64,000 bases of DNA from Cyanoderma ruficeps (taxonomy: Eukaryota > Chordata > Aves > Passeriformes > Timaliidae), in assembly GCA_008694505.1 (NCBI GenBank), contig VZDJ01000047.1, positions 1,497,927 through 1,561,926 on the forward strand, in the 5' to 3' direction. Below are positions 1-12,525 of this stretch, one piece after another. The notes beneath the pieces are model-generated. The model was not told the DNA's origin, ran no database searches, and was given only the letters and a program-made list of their open reading frames with translations. Both the position numbers and the translations under genes were made by a program. Position 1 is the stretch's first letter. Each line of letters begins with the position of its first letter.

Positions 1-340
1 GGAGTGGTGAAGGTATGTGGGTTTTAGTCTCCCTGTGACATAAGCTGGATACTTGGTTTAGTCACGCTGACCAGACCAGTGTTGGAAGTTTCTTGAAGGA
101 TCAGGTGATGTGGGAGTGGAAAAGGCCTGGACAAGAGATCATTCACGCTGGAGAAACTGTTCTCCTGTCATCCAAATACATACTATTTAATATTTTATCT
201 TAATATTCTTTGGGGTTTTTTTAAAGTGCCAAACCCTTTAACTTATGAGTAACAAGGCAGCCAAATAGATTCTTTATTCTAAAACACTGGGAAACCATTT
301 GTTACGTAAGTGGCATTAATATGTAATCTTTGTTTCACAG

Positions 341-399
341 ATACAGTTTATGTAGAGCCACCAAAGCAACAAGATGTGAGAACAACCAAATACTGGTAA
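341..399 (+). CDS. Terminal coding exon of an unidentified plus-strand gene (C-terminal 18 codons plus stop)
   Basis: A pyrimidine-rich stretch ending TTTCACAG directly precedes position 341. In the only frame that stays open and then stops early, the exon reads two bases of a split codon, then TVYVEPPKQQDVRTTKYW and TAA (397-399). A roughly 4-kb AT-rich stretch ending in a good poly(A) signal follows, as expected for a last exon and 3' UTR. The first 12 bases of the window are followed by GTATGT and could be the end of the preceding exon: joining them gives in-frame SGED before TVYVEPP. I do not recognise this C-terminus, so no function is assigned. The lysine- and glutamine-rich tail ending in an aromatic residue has no motif I can name. 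An alternative is a non-coding or alternative last exon. Confidence 0.5.
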
Positions 400-3300
400 A
401 AAAAAATATGAAAAGACTGATTTTCAATCTTTCCGTGATGTATTCCTGAACAGGGCAACTGTTTATTCCCTGTATAATACAACTTTATTTTGAACTGCAA
501 TGCTTTAGAGATTCTTGTTTATAACAGTCACTGCAGTGTGAAGTCATGTTTGTTTCCTGATTTTTTTTTTTTTAAACTGCTCAGCAGAAAACTGTATTTT
601 TATTGAGGTTGACTCAGAAGGGGCAAGCTGGATTATCATGTTCAAAATCAAGGAGAAGGTTACATGATTGCTCTACAACCTTAGTCATCAGTGGATTACC
701 TTAGGAATTGACTGAGAATGTCAAAGCTATTTATTTTATTCATAAATTCTGTGGCTGTTGTAACCAAGACACAACACCAAATCAAGTTGAGCAATAAAAT
801 TTTTATGTGCTCTAATAAATACTCTTGAGAGAGCAATGTTTGCATTATCATCAGGCCAACATTGTGTGAAATCAGACAGCTTTTTCACATCAGAATAGCT
901 GATAGTAATACAATGTGAGTTTGAAATGCTGTGAATCAACAAGACACAAATTAAATAGGTAAATATTGTAAAGAGAGACAGTTCTTCTTCCTAAAGTCCA
1001 TTAGGTCAGAAGACTCAAACCTTGCAATCATGCTGACACTCTTGTGAACTGGCAACTCTTGAAATTATCCAGCTGTAGAGAATAGCTTGTGCTTCTTTTT
1101 TTGAAATAAGAACCTAGTTGTAAACCGTATAAAAAAGAATTATTTTTAAATGTGTAAATACGTGGAAACTTTTTAGATAGTTGTTTCTTTGATGCTGCAG
1201 TAATCTTTTTCTTCTGTAGGAATTTCAAGGTAAAAATGCTACATTAAAAAAATCCAGACTCTTTTTGAGAGGAAAATCTTTAAAATCAACTAATTTATGA
1301 AGTATTGCTGTTCACAATGGGTCAGATGTGTACAGACTTCTGGAACATATTTTGTACTTAAGAATCTTCCTCCAGAACTGAAATTGGCTATGAAAATGCC
1401 TTATCATGTATTTTTCACTGTCTGATAAAAAGTGATAGCATTAAAAAAAAAACCAAACCCAATAGTTATAATTAAGTAGATAGAAGTGGGAACAACCTTG
1501 CCTCCAGAAGTTCTGTGGCAAAATGCAATGAGAAAAGCTCTCCTGTAAAATTCCTTCTAATGATGATTAGTATTAAAGCTGAGTTTTCTATTGTTACAAT
1601 AAATAGACCTCCAGCATAGTCTGTCTTTTATCCTTTGGAGAGTCTGTAATTGCAGAAATACCTCTCACTCTCACCATAAATGCAGATGGGCCTGAGAATC
1701 TTGTCAAACTCTCCTGTAGAGAACTCCTAAATTAAGCACATTCCTCAGAGTGAGAACAACCCTTCTATTTTTCCAAATGCTTAATTCTGTCCAAAGAGTG
1801 CAAAGGTAGTGTTTCTTAACCCTATGGTAAATATTTTGCCCAATGAATCAATACAAAAGAAACAAAACTCCTCTCTCCAACCCTTGATATTTGTAACTGC
1901 CAATTTCCTGGAAAATGAAACCTTGCAGAAATTTAAAACCGTGTTCCTTGCTGTATATTGATTTTTGAAAGAATTTGGACCAGTACAAGGTAGTTTAATG
2001 TTCAAGTTTGAATTGCAAAGGGCTTCAAGCTTTAATCCACCTTTATTGGGTAGAACAATTGTACAGTTTTAAGCCAATGAGTTCTTCAGTGCCTATAGTT
2101 GCCCTCCACATGATGAGGGAATAGATGCCATTTAGAATGGGTCGTTGTGTTGAGGGGACTGTTTATTTAAGAAACAGTGAATTCCACAGATTCATTCAGC
2201 AATCAAAGGTCTTGTGTTCAAATTAGATCAGTCCATGGAGTTACAAATGTCTGGGCATTAAATAATTAATGGCAGAAGTGAGAGTGCTACAAGCAGGCAG
2301 TTCCTAGCACTGTAAGCTGCTAGGTCTCTTTCTTATACTGAGTTGTATAATTAATAACACATTATTTTAATAAAATATGCAAATAAATGCCTGGCAAGCA
2401 GTATATATCTGGTATAATGTTATTTTCAGAGCATTCTGAATATCTGGAATATACCTGCTCAGAAATGGATTTAGTACTGGATAATGGCTTGCACTACTTG
2501 TGATTTGCTCTGGGTCTTTTAATGGTTCCTTTGGTCTGCTTTCTTGTAGCAAAGCTGTCTGATACCAATTTATTAGTATTAAAAAAAAAGGAGAAACAGC
2601 CACAAAGCATGTTTTAAAAACTTCATAACCTACCTTCTTTTGATGCTTTGAAACACAGCTTTCAGCTTGATCCTTGTGAAGCAAAGATTGCTTTGTACCT
2701 TCTCCCTGCACACACGTGCACAGGACTGGGTTTTGCCCACCTCTTCCTGGTGCACGTCTTGGAACACATCAGATGGCAGAGTGTGTGTTTAAATAGCATC
2801 CATGAGAGGTGAAAACCAAGCTGTCAAGGTTTTTATGGCTATTCTCCACAAAATAACCCACTGGGAACACCAGGGTTGTTCTTGAGGGTGACTGTACCAG
2901 CCTGCAGAAGCTGCAGACAGTAGTTGTGATGAGTGAAGAGAGTTGTACATAAATGTGACTTTTCCTTCCAAACTCCTTGGGTCAGAATCACGTTCTGAGT
3001 ACTTCAGGAAGCTGATAACTAAGATGTCTCTCCGTGTCTGTGTGAACAAGGAGGAAGACTTGGATGTGTGCTGTACACTTTGCATTATTGTACTTTAGTG
3101 GGTCACTTGGGCCTCACTGCTGGGACAGACTCATGGAATATGCCATAGGATGATGACTTCTGAGGGACTTTGGAAAGGTGGATTGTGTGAGGCTTCTTGG
3201 ACTTGAACATGTACCTCTCGAAATAACTGGGGTTTTCTAATGTTCTCTAGATATAGTTTGACTTTGCCTCCGAGAAGTTACTGATTATTTTTTTTTAAAA

Positions 3301-4405
3301 TAAATTTCGGACATGTGTACTAGAAAAATCTCTGTTCTGTGCACATAGTGGTGGAATATTTGTAGGTAAAATAACGAATGGACTTTTGTTTAAGGAAAAA
3401 AAAAACCAACGGCAAAAACCACACGCGCAAAAGTAACAACAATAAAATTTCTGGCTACATGATTGAATACAGGGTGTGTATCTATCCCCAGCTGGATATT
3501 TTGATGTGTGACAGGGACGGGGGGTTACAATTAGAATAGTATGCACTGTGGATCGGTGCTTAATTTGTACATAAAAAGGAAAACTTTGTTTGGGGTAGTT
3601 TGTATTGTAAGGATAACATCTAAAGGCGCTGTATCAGTCGTTTATTTCCATTGAAAAGATTATATTTTTGAGCAATGGAAACTGTACATGTTATCATTTA
3701 TACATTACTGATAGCTAGGAATAGAGAACTTGTCGCTATGACTCTGAAGATGTATCTGACTTGTATTGATCTGTACATTGCTGCATCTTCCTGCAGATTC
3801 TCATGATCATTTATTTAAAGAGATTGTAGTAACTGGTACAGTTACAACAGGAATTGTAACGTCAGATCTTTCAGTAGAGCTCAGATGTGTATCCTTGTGA
3901 TTAAGCTTAATCCTTTACCAAATGTTTGGCTGGAATCTCATCTTGGAGCAATGACGAAATAGGTGCTGGAACAGATCTTTCCCTCACCCCAACCCACACT
4001 TTATTTATTTAATAGGTCTTGTTTTGTATGTTATGTTTTCCCCCATAACAGGTTTGTGCCTTTTATTGGATATTTATTTAAAAGGAGCTATGATAATTTA
4101 GGTTGCTTTTTTTCAGATATATTCTTGTACAGCTGTTCCTTTATGTGAGTTCCTTCATTTTATAAGAATACAGAATGTGTGGAAAACACACTAGCCACAA
4201 ACTGGAAAAAAAATCTAAGGATTTATGTTCTATGAATAATTTTTTTAAAAATAAGCCTAAGCACAAGACTGGCTGTGTTGATATTTTAATTGTGGAACTT
4301 CACAATTTGTTAATATGCAAATTGTTCATTTTTTAAAAAACTGCTCATATCCACATATTTGATGAAACAAGTTTTGGAAAAAAATAAACTTTGGCATATG
4401 CAAGA
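400..4405 (+). other. Long 3' UTR of the unidentified upstream gene
   Basis: About 4 kb of AT-rich DNA with many short T- and A-runs, no convincing coding exon on either strand and no CpG enrichment. It ends at an AATAAA (4383-4388) followed by a GT-rich stretch (GATGTGTGTATGTG), the usual layout of a vertebrate cleavage site. GC content rises towards the VBP1 CpG island soon after. Several internal ATTTA-type elements are visible. That the whole stretch is one UTR is inferred; RNA-seq would settle it. Confidence 0.55.
4383..4388 (+). terminator. Poly(A) signal AATAAA of the upstream gene
   Basis: Canonical AATAAA within an A-rich run, followed about 20 bases later by a TG-rich downstream element. 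It is the last strong plus-strand signal before the VBP1 CpG island. Confidence 0.6.
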
Positions 4406-4849
4406 TGTGTGTATGTGATCAATTTTTGTATTCTTAAGACTTTCTAGAATGCTGGTAAGTGCTGATCAGGGTGCTTAATTGGGTTGTTTGGAGGGCCTGG
4501 AGCAGACAGGCTCAGGGAAGTGTGGCCTGCTGCAGCTGCTCCTTCTTTCTAAATCAAAAAATTCTGGTTTTAATAGTTGTGTTTTGGTTCCTTTAGGTTT
4601 CAGAAATCTGTTTTAAGTTGTGAGCTTGGGCTGTTTAATAGTTCATTCCCTGTCAGTGCTGAAGCAGCGGCGGCAGCAGCGAGCTCTGGGCTGCAGGAGA
4701 GGGAGGCAGTGAGTCCGTGAACTGACCGCAAGGGCCGGGGAGTGGGGAGAACACAGGGCAAGCATTCTTGGTGATCCCTTACAAATATTAATTGTAAACT
4801 GCTAAAGGCATTGCTCCTCTTTGCTCTGTCTGGCTTGTCATCTACGCTG

Positions 4850-5700
4850 CGGGAAAGGCAGAACAGCTGCGTGTAAAAACAAGGGCGCTTCCTCCGTAGG
4901 CAGAAGCGGAGGGTGGGATAAGCGGCATTTCCTTCCCGGGCCAGGGCAAGCAAGGCACTCGCAGTTCCTGCCACCGCAGGCAGCCCCTGCCGCCGGAGCT
5001 TTCCCCTTCACCCGCCGGAGCTTTTCCTTCCCACCGAAGGCTTCCCCCGCCGGAGCCATTCCCCTCAGCCCGGAGCCTTCCCTTTCCCCGCGGGAGCCAT
5101 TCCCCTTCCCCGTGGGAGCCCTCCCCTTCCGGCCCCGCCCCTCATTATCATGGGCCAATGGGCGGTGCCCGGTGCCGCCACTGCCCCGCCCACCTTGCAT
5201 CGGGAGCCGCCCGCCCACGCCTGGCGCCCCGCTCGGTTCTGACGCGATGACGCACGGCCCCGCTCGGTTCTGACGCGATGACGTACGGCCCCGCTCGGCG
5301 CTGACGCGATGACGCACGGCCGCGACGTCCCGGCGCACGCCGCGCATGCACCGTCCGTTCCCAAATGGCGGCGGCCGGAGGCAGCGAGGCGGCGGCGGCG
5401 GCGGGCGGGAGGCGCGGCCCGCTCGGCATCCCTGAGGCGGCGTTCGTGGTGAGCGGGGCCGGCCAGCGCGGCCGGCGAGCGGGGCTGCGCAGCCCCGAGG
5501 TGGCGTTCACGGGGAGCGGGGCCGGGCATCCCCTCAGCGGGGCCGAGGAGTGGGCGCTGTGCTCCGGCAGCCGGGCCCGGCCCCGTGAGGCGGCACCTCG
5601 GCGGGCAGGCGGGCGGTGCCGGGGGGCGCGGGTGGCGGAGGCCCTTCCCGGCCTCAGTCCTGCGCCTTTTCCCGGGTGAGTTGCCCCGTTTCGATGCCGA
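4850..5700. promoter_or_regulatory. VBP1: CpG-island promoter of VBP1
   Basis: A sharp switch to GC- and CpG-rich sequence surrounds the VBP1 start codon at 5365. The island holds CCTTCCCCTTCCCC-type pyrimidine tracts with CCGCCGGAGC repeats (4990-5130), a CCAAT motif (GGGCCAATGGG near 5151), a three-fold 31-bp repeat with TGACG motifs (5231-5323) and no obvious TATA box, consistent with a housekeeping promoter. Open frames on both strands here are by-products of high GC, because stop codons are rare. Confidence 0.75.
5231..5323 (+). repeat. Three tandem 31-bp units with paired TGACG (CRE/ATF-like) motifs in the VBP1 promoter
   Basis: GCTCGG recurs at 5231, 5262 and 5293, exactly 31 bases apart. 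Each unit carries TGACGCGATGACG followed by CACGG or TACGG, i.e. two TGACG half-sites 8 bp apart. The array ends about 40 bp before the VBP1 ATG, so it lies in the proximal promoter or 5' UTR. TGACG is the core recognised by CREB/ATF-family bZIP factors; binding here is inferred. Confidence 0.8.
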
Positions 5701-8700
5701 CCTGGCTCTTTGCATTACAAGATGCCCATCTCCCCGCGTTGGGCAGCGTGGGGTTAATGCGCTGCCGGGCACAGGGCAGTGAGCAGCGTGTTGTGGGAGC
5801 TCTCCGTGCCGTGCTCCAAGCACCTTTCATACATCTTCCTCTTTTAATCAAGTTTTACAGTGCTGGGGGGATTCACTCTTGTAAAGGGCCCACGTGTTCT
5901 TCAAAACCAGCAAATGTGTATCTTCTGGAAAACAGGCCGAACTTGTTTATCCAACTTTAAAAAGTGATGTACCGTGTATTTGATGATTCTGTTGAGCAGC
6001 TGAAAAGCCAGGACTCAGTGACTTATGCAGTGTCATAATTCTCCAGTCATCTGTTCACTTTCAGCTCTGAGCTCATTCTTGGTACACGGTCCTGATTGCT
6101 GTTTTATTTCCTTTGCTCAATGACTATCGATCAGAAGGGCTGTGCCTGGGTGACCTCAGGAAGTGCTGGATGTCTGCCCCATCTGATGCAGCTGCTTTTG
6201 TAGAAATAAATGGGTTTGACTTGCATTTTGGTGGTTCTGGGTGTAGTGCTTGTGCGTTTACTCTCAGAGATCCAGTTCCTCCTTTTCCTGTAAGGTTTTT
6301 TAACAATAATTAGGATCTGGCAAATCTTTCCTGGGCTGGAAAAGCTCTGCACTGCCAGCTGACTTCCTTCCCTGCCTGGTGGGAGAGCAGCGTGGATGGG
6401 AGCGAGGGGACGGGCCGTGTCTGCCCTGCCCTCACTGACCCTGCCGGGGGAGCAGAGCCTGTGCTCTGTGCTCACTCTACAGGGCGTTGGTTTTGAGCTG
6501 TTGCTCAGACATTCCCAAATGAAATGCCTTCCTTGTTCTCCTGCCTTCCCCAGCAGGTGTGAGGGTGCAGGTCTGCAGGTCCCTGTCCCTTGTCCCCTGC
6601 ACGTGGCCCAGGTGCTGGGGCTGTGTGCAGAGTGAGTGCCTGCAGCTCTTGATTGGGGCTCAGGAGAGATCCCTGGCTGGGAATGCTCCATCCTGCTGCT
6701 CCTGCAGGACGTTCCCGTGCCTCGGAACGTTTGCAAAATGGTGCTTTGCCACTCAGTTTTCTTCCTAAAGAAGGAGATGGGTTTTGGCAGGTCCTGGCAG
6801 AACCTGTAAGTGTTCCAAGGGTTCTGCAGTGGAGGTGCTGTGGGACACAGCACAGAGTGAGGATCCTGAGGGCTCGGACAGCTCTGCCTCAGAGCTCAGT
6901 GACTGTGCCTCAGCCCTGCAGATGGGGAGGTGGCACCAGAGCCTCAGCAGGCTCAGAAACCCCAGCTGGAAAACCCTGGGAACAAATCTGAGCTCCCCTT
7001 GGCTGGGACATTGTGTAGTGGAAGGAGATCACCCATATATCTGGATTTACTTCTGGGTTCACTTCTCAGCATCTTTGTTCCAGCAGGACGTGGATTGTGT
7101 CCTGTGTTTGTGAAACCCAGCAAACGTGCACCTGATGGAAAAGAGGCCGAGCTTGTTTATCCAACTTTACAAACTGGTGTACTGAGTGTCTGATGGTTCA
7201 GTTAAGCAGCTGAAAAGCAGGACTCAGTGACTGATGCAGTGACATAATCTCAGAGTCATCTGTTCTCTTTCAGCTCTGAGCTCGTTCTTGGTACGTGGTC
7301 CTGGTGGCTGTTTCATTTCCTTTGATCAGTGACTGTCCATCGGGGGGCAGAGGCAGAGCTGGGTGCCCCGCAGGCTGTGAGGGCAGCTGCTCGTGCTCTC
7401 TGCCCCAAACCAGCAGAGCTGCTTCCACAAGAGGGAGTTTCATTTCACACCATCCTCAGGCCTGGCTCCTGCAACACTTTCCCCAACCTTATCCTCGTTT
7501 TCTCTGTTGAAGGCTTCCCTGGGAGCTGATCCAGAGGCAGGGATGCTCCAGGCAGTTTTCAGGCACTCTGAGGTGTGGTCACTTGAGTTTGGATCTGCCA
7601 CCTGGGCAGCACTGCCTGCTGCAGGCTGTGGAGTTCTGTTCTGCTGCAGATTTCCTTACTGATAAGGAAGGCAGGGAGTTCTGACCAGATTCAGGAATTT
7701 CCTAGTGAGTTTTTTAACCAAGAGAGTTAAGGCATCAGTTAAGGCATGAGGGGGAGCACCTCCATGTCTGGTATCACTTTAGTAACACATTACAGTCTTG
7801 CTCTGGCGTGAAACTTCTGGAATGGGGACACCAAGTTCAAAAAGAGAAGCTGAAGGGGCTGTGGTGGAGCTTCCATCAGGCTTTACTGAGCTGTGTGGGC
7901 AGGGGCAGAGTTACCCACAGTAGCTCTGGAATTCTGTGTGTAAATGGTGGCAAGGCCGGAAATGTGACTGATCCCTGGCCTGATGGTCCTTTCAGAAGCT
8001 GGGACACTGTCCCCTGGCAGGTGAGCTGCTTCCTGAAGGAGGCACGTGCCAAGGTTGACACCCTTGGCAGCTCTGGCCTTTCTTCTCTGGCAGCTTTTCC
8101 TGCCAGGCCCGTGTTTTTCAGCCAGTTGATGACAGGACTGGCTGGGGTTGTTCTCTGGAGGTTTCCTGCTAACTGGAGAAGGAGCTTTGGAAAGCAGGCT
8201 GTTTGCTTCCACAGGGCCTGTCTGAGCAGATCCCTCAGCCTTTTCTCCTTTGTGTCTTTCTCTTGGATCAGGCTGACTCTTTTCCTTCATCAGTTTTATC
8301 CAAAATAATTCATAACCTGGTGAGCCACAGAGAAGCATTTTCCCTGTTTTCCACGTAGGAGCCCCAGGTTTAGCCATTCTCACCCTGTCAGGTGTCACTT
8401 GACATCAGCCAGGACTGACACTGCCCATGTATACACAGACATGGTTATGAAATAATCCTTGCACCTATCCTAGTTCCCTACCAAAAGAAAAAGCAGGAAG
8501 GGAGAAATGAAGAGATGACTAAGAAAAGAAACAAAATGCTTTTGTACCCCAGTCCAGAAAAAAAGTTATTTTACATTTCAAACCCCCTCTCGAGGTAACT
8601 GCAGTGAGATGAGATGATAGCATGTCTGTGTCTAGGATTTCCATAAAACTCCTCTAACACTGAGGGTTTCTTTCTCCCCTTAAAGGAAGATGTAGATTCT

Positions 8701-11497
8701 TTTATGAAGCAGCCTGGAAATGAGACAGCAGATGTAGTTCTTAAGAAGTTGGATGAGCAGTATCAGAAGTATAAATTTCTGGAACTTAATCTTGCCCAAA
8801 AGAAAAGGAGGTAAGTTGTAATTTTCACAGAAATGGGAAATGTTTAGCACAGTTCTATTTTTTTTTAAATAATAATAAATCTAGTGGCCAGGAAGGCTGT
8901 GGGGATCCCAGTGCCAGGACTGTTGGGAGAGGGATCCCTTCAGCCCTGGAGAATTTCTGTTTGAGCAGTGCAGAGTCTGTGGCTCTCACTGTCCACAAAC
9001 CCCAGAAGAAACACACGTGGTTTGTTTTGTTTTGTTCTGTTTCACCTGCAGTGCTTTTGACCTGTATTTCTGCTGAGGTTTCCCTGTCCTCTGGGGGGTT
9101 CCAAATATCCAAAATGTACAGTTTTAGCAGAAGGGGGTGTGTTAGTGTTGCTGTGGTTTGTTCTGGTGTGGAAGCTGAGTGGATTGCAGCACCCCAAAGG
9201 TGTTGTGAGGGGCAGGTGAAGCTGGAGCTGAGCTGCCTTTACATGCCTTGTCTTTCAAACCTGTGTTTGTGAGCTGGAAAAAAAAACTGTTAGCAAGTTT
9301 TAAAATGGAGGGTGGAGTGTATAATGAAACTGATCACTTGTTTAGGAAACTTTGTGTCTCTGTAAAATAATAAATTATGACTGTTGTTAATTCACAGGCT
9401 AAAAAGTCAGATTCCTGAAATTAAACAGACATTAGAAATTTTAAAACACATGCAGAAGAAAAAGGTAAATTATTTTGAATATCTAATGAGTATGAGAAAA
9501 GCTAACTACCTTTCCACCCTAACAGAACACATTGCAAGAAATGTTTTGGAGAGCACACTTAATATGCCTTTATAAATAACAGAATTGTTTTTAAAGGTAT
9601 GTAGTACTTTTTGAAAGCTAGTTCCAAAAAAAAAAAGTTAATGTTTGTAATGCAAACTTCATTTTTAATAGTGTATAGATTGCAGCTAAGCTTTGACTTC
9701 ATCTCCATTCTTTATAGAGATTTCTGTATTGTTTTTAAATATATCTTTTAAAAATGCATTATTCTAGGAGCTCTAATGTTGAAGTAAAGTTATGTAGAAT
9801 CCCACACAAGCTAATAGTGTATCAATGGCAGAAAGCAGAAAAGTGTGCTCTTTATTCTAAGCTTTATGTCTTTCACATGTTTCCAGTGAAAATAGCAATT
9901 GTAAGTTTTATCATTTGTCTTAAGGACTCCACGCATCCAATGGAAACCAGATTTTTATTGGCAGATAATCTCTACTGCAAAGCTTCAGTTCCTCCTACAG
10001 ATAAAGTTTGTTTGTGGTTGGGGGTAAGTAAAATGGAACTTTCTCTGAAACTGTTTCAATAACTTAGAAAAGGGAGAGAGTTTTGGTTGCTGTCTCCCCT
10101 GGTTGTGCTGGGCAGGATTCTGTTGGTGGGGAAGGAATCCCTCCTTGCTTGGCTGTAGGAAGAGAACTTTGAATCACCAGGGAGATTTTTGTTACTCACT
10201 CCCTGAAGGGGTGGAGGCCTCAGGTGGATTCAGACTTTGCCTGTCCTCAGTCTTGTCTTGGCCTGTCAGCACAGTGCTGCTAACATGATCAGTTGTGAAC
10301 AGCAGCCTGAAATATGCTTGGGGTGGCTTAGTCCTCACAGTGCAAGAGTAAGAGCTTTTATCAATCTTTCCTTTTCAGGCCAATGTGATGCTTGAGTATG
10401 ACATTGATGAAGCTCAGGCTCTGCTAGAGAAGAATTTGTCAACAGCCACAAAAAACCTCGATCTTCTAGAGGAAGACCTGGATTTTCTCAGAGATCAGTT
10501 CACCACCACAGAAGTCAGTATCCTTTTCATTAATGCATGTGAAGGCAACATCCAGCTAACAGCCAACTTTCTGATGTGCTTTTTATCTTGGCTGTCCTCA
10601 CAGTTCTGTAGCACCTGTGAACTTTGCTGTCCCAGCAATGAAATGGAATATTGTGTTTGCAGGGCTGAGCTGGAGGTCGCTGTGTGAGACACACAGTTTG
10701 TCTTTGTGTCCTCGTGAAATCCACTGCAGTGGTGGCAGCCCAGGCTGACTCCAGAGTGAGCTGGAAGTGTGGGCTGATGGCCAAGGGACCACCTTAAAGC
10801 ACAGGGACCCTCCCTGCAGGGAATATTGTTCTTTGTTGCCCATCACACCCTTTGCAGCTGCCTCCAGGCTGCACAAGCCCTGCTGCAGCAAGCCTGGGAC
10901 TGGCCTGGGCTGTGCCCAGTGGTTTTTAAATTTCTTTGTAGTTTCATGAGCCACTCCTGGGTGTGTGGGATTGTTTTTTATACTTTCTAGTTTAAAACTA
11001 TTTTAATGAGTGTAGCCATTAAGTGAAACATTAGATATAATGAAGGCACAACTGCTTGTTCTTTCGAGTTGACACTTGAGCTTAGTGCTGCAGGAGTTTG
11101 GGGTGGCTGGGAGAATCAAATACAGCTGAGATGGGCGGCTTGGCTGAAATCAGCAAAGAGTCAGAAAAACTAAAATTGTGTTTCTCTGCCGTATCTTTTT
11201 GGAGGTTTTTAAAGTAATGATATAAATGCTGCAGTTACAACAGGTAGCAATGTTCCTGGGAGCTGCAGCTTTGCACCAAGTCAGCCCTTTCATGAAATGG
11301 TTTCTATACCGACTGTTGTAACTAAGTGGCCAATTCTGTAACCTGCTTTCTCTCTTTTGTTAAAAATCTCTTTTTTTTTTCTCTTTTCTGCTAGCATGAG
11401 CTGTTTCCTTAATTCCACACCCTCAGATATGGCTAGAGTTTATAACTGGGACGTAAAGAGAAGAAACAAGCAAGACCCTTCCAAAAACAAAGCATAG
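5365..11497 (+). CDS. VBP1: VBP1, prefoldin subunit 3 (VHL-binding protein 1), six coding exons
   Basis: Coding exons are 5365-5448, 8686-8810, 9398-9464, 9925-10023, 10379-10517 and 11427-11497, all flanked by GT and AG. Phases join cleanly into 585 nt (194 aa plus TAG); the human protein is about 197 aa. Recognisable stretches are LGIPEAAFVEDVDSFMKQPG across exons 1-2, ETRFLLADNLYCKASVPPTD in exon 4, ANVMLEYDIDEAQALLEKNL in exon 5 and MARVYNWDVKRRNK in exon 6. These are the hallmark sequences of prefoldin subunit 3, an alpha-class subunit with coiled-coil arms around a beta core. In the family it is part of the cytosolic hexameric prefoldin that hands nascent actin and tubulin to the CCT/TRiC chaperonin, and it also binds pVHL. 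The N-terminus (AAAGGSEAAAAAGG) is an Ala/Gly-rich stretch, variable between species. The start is the first ATG in the CpG island in frame with exon 2. The gene is convergent with RAB39B. Confidence 0.96.
5890..6160 (+). repeat. Direct repeat copy 1 in VBP1 intron 1
   Basis: Matches 7098-7366 in the same orientation about 1.2 kb downstream. Shared blocks include CTTGTTTATCCAACTTTA, AGCAGCTGAAAAGC, GGACTCAGTGACT and TTCAGCTCTGAGCTC, in the same order and spacing with small indels. It could be a local duplication or two copies of an unrecognised interspersed repeat. Confidence 0.75.
7098..7366 (+). repeat. Direct repeat copy 2 in VBP1 intron 1
   Basis: Partner of 5890-6160, by eye about 80% identical. 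The intervening 0.9 kb and the sequence after this copy do not look duplicated, so the unit is short. Confidence 0.75.
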
Positions 11498-12525
11498 TTT
11501 TTCCAATTTTAAATGTGGTCTCAATTTCCAAGTATTTTTTATTTAAACACCCCCAAACTTCATTCAGGACTGAGTTACTTTCAGCATTTCAGTAACTGGT
11601 AAAATATATAAAACCTAATGGTGAGCACCATTTTATTTATTTGTAAACTCGAAATTTGGTTTCATGCATGCTTCATGAAATGAATGATTTGAAAAGGCAC
11701 CACACAGTCCAGCCAAGGATGTAGTATTTTGACCAGACCAGTCCATCATAAATCAATTTCTGCCTGTCTGGAGAGCTGAGGGGCATGGATGAAATGGAGC
11801 CTGACATATTCACATGCAGTGCAGGGTTTTTCTTTTCCATCTCTGTCCGGCTGCTGGAATTACCTTTGCCTTGGGCTGACGTGCAGCTGTAACTTTCTAG
11901 GAAACAACAAAACCAGAAGTGGAGCCCTGGGGTTTGCTGCAGTCAGTTACTGGCAGCAGTAGGGGCAGGCATGGTGGGTGAGCTGCCTGTTCCCAGCCCT
12001 CAGCACTTCACACGTGCTTTGTCCTCGGAGGGCGGAGGGAGAGGAGGAGCAGCACGGGGCCCTCAGGCCTGCAGCTCCCTCCCCTCGGCCTTCACACCTG
12101 TGCACACCTTGGCTGTTTCAGTGAGCGCTGAACAAGGACCCGGAGCTTGTGAGAGGCTCCCAGTCCCCCCCTTGGCCCAGGTGTCCCATCCCAGTGTCTG
12201 AGCACAGCCTCCAGCTGGGGAAACCCGTGTGGGATCAGGATAGTTCAGGGATGGTTCACTCTGCTGGTGCAGCTGGAGATTTCTTTTGGTCCTTACGAAG
12301 CCTTGCGAGATTGTTGCCTCTTACCTTTGCAGTTTCTTTCTAAAATGAAATGCTCAGTGGTGATGTCAGTGGCTAAATAATCACATTCTGTGACTGAGAG
12401 TACAGGTTTTCACTGCAAAATAAATGCAAATGTTAACTGTTCGATCTTCATGTAAGAAACGATATACCTGTAAATTTTTTGTACTTTTATTTCATGATAT
12501 TAAAATAGTAAAACTAAACAGTTGT
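11498..12525 (+). other. VBP1: VBP1 3' UTR
   Basis: Follows the TAG at 11495-11497. It contains AATAAA at 12419-12424 and ATTAAA at 12499-12504; the latter is followed by a T/GT-rich stretch (CTGTTTTTGTGC), a plausible main cleavage site. Some isoforms may end earlier. Confidence 0.6.

Larger units (their letters stand above)
5449..8685 (+). other. VBP1 intron 1
   Basis: Starts GTGAGC and ends CCCCTTAAAG. Its first 250 bases belong to the CpG island. It holds a direct duplication of about 270 bp (5890-6160 and 7098-7366). I see no other exon or RNA gene in it. Confidence 0.8.

Noticed and set aside
4838..5823. Long minus- and plus-strand open frames (up to about 250 codons) at the VBP1 CpG island
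   Set aside because: They arise from high GC content with few stop codons, have Arg/Pro/Ala/Gly-rich nonsense composition, and overlap the VBP1 first exon in other frames.
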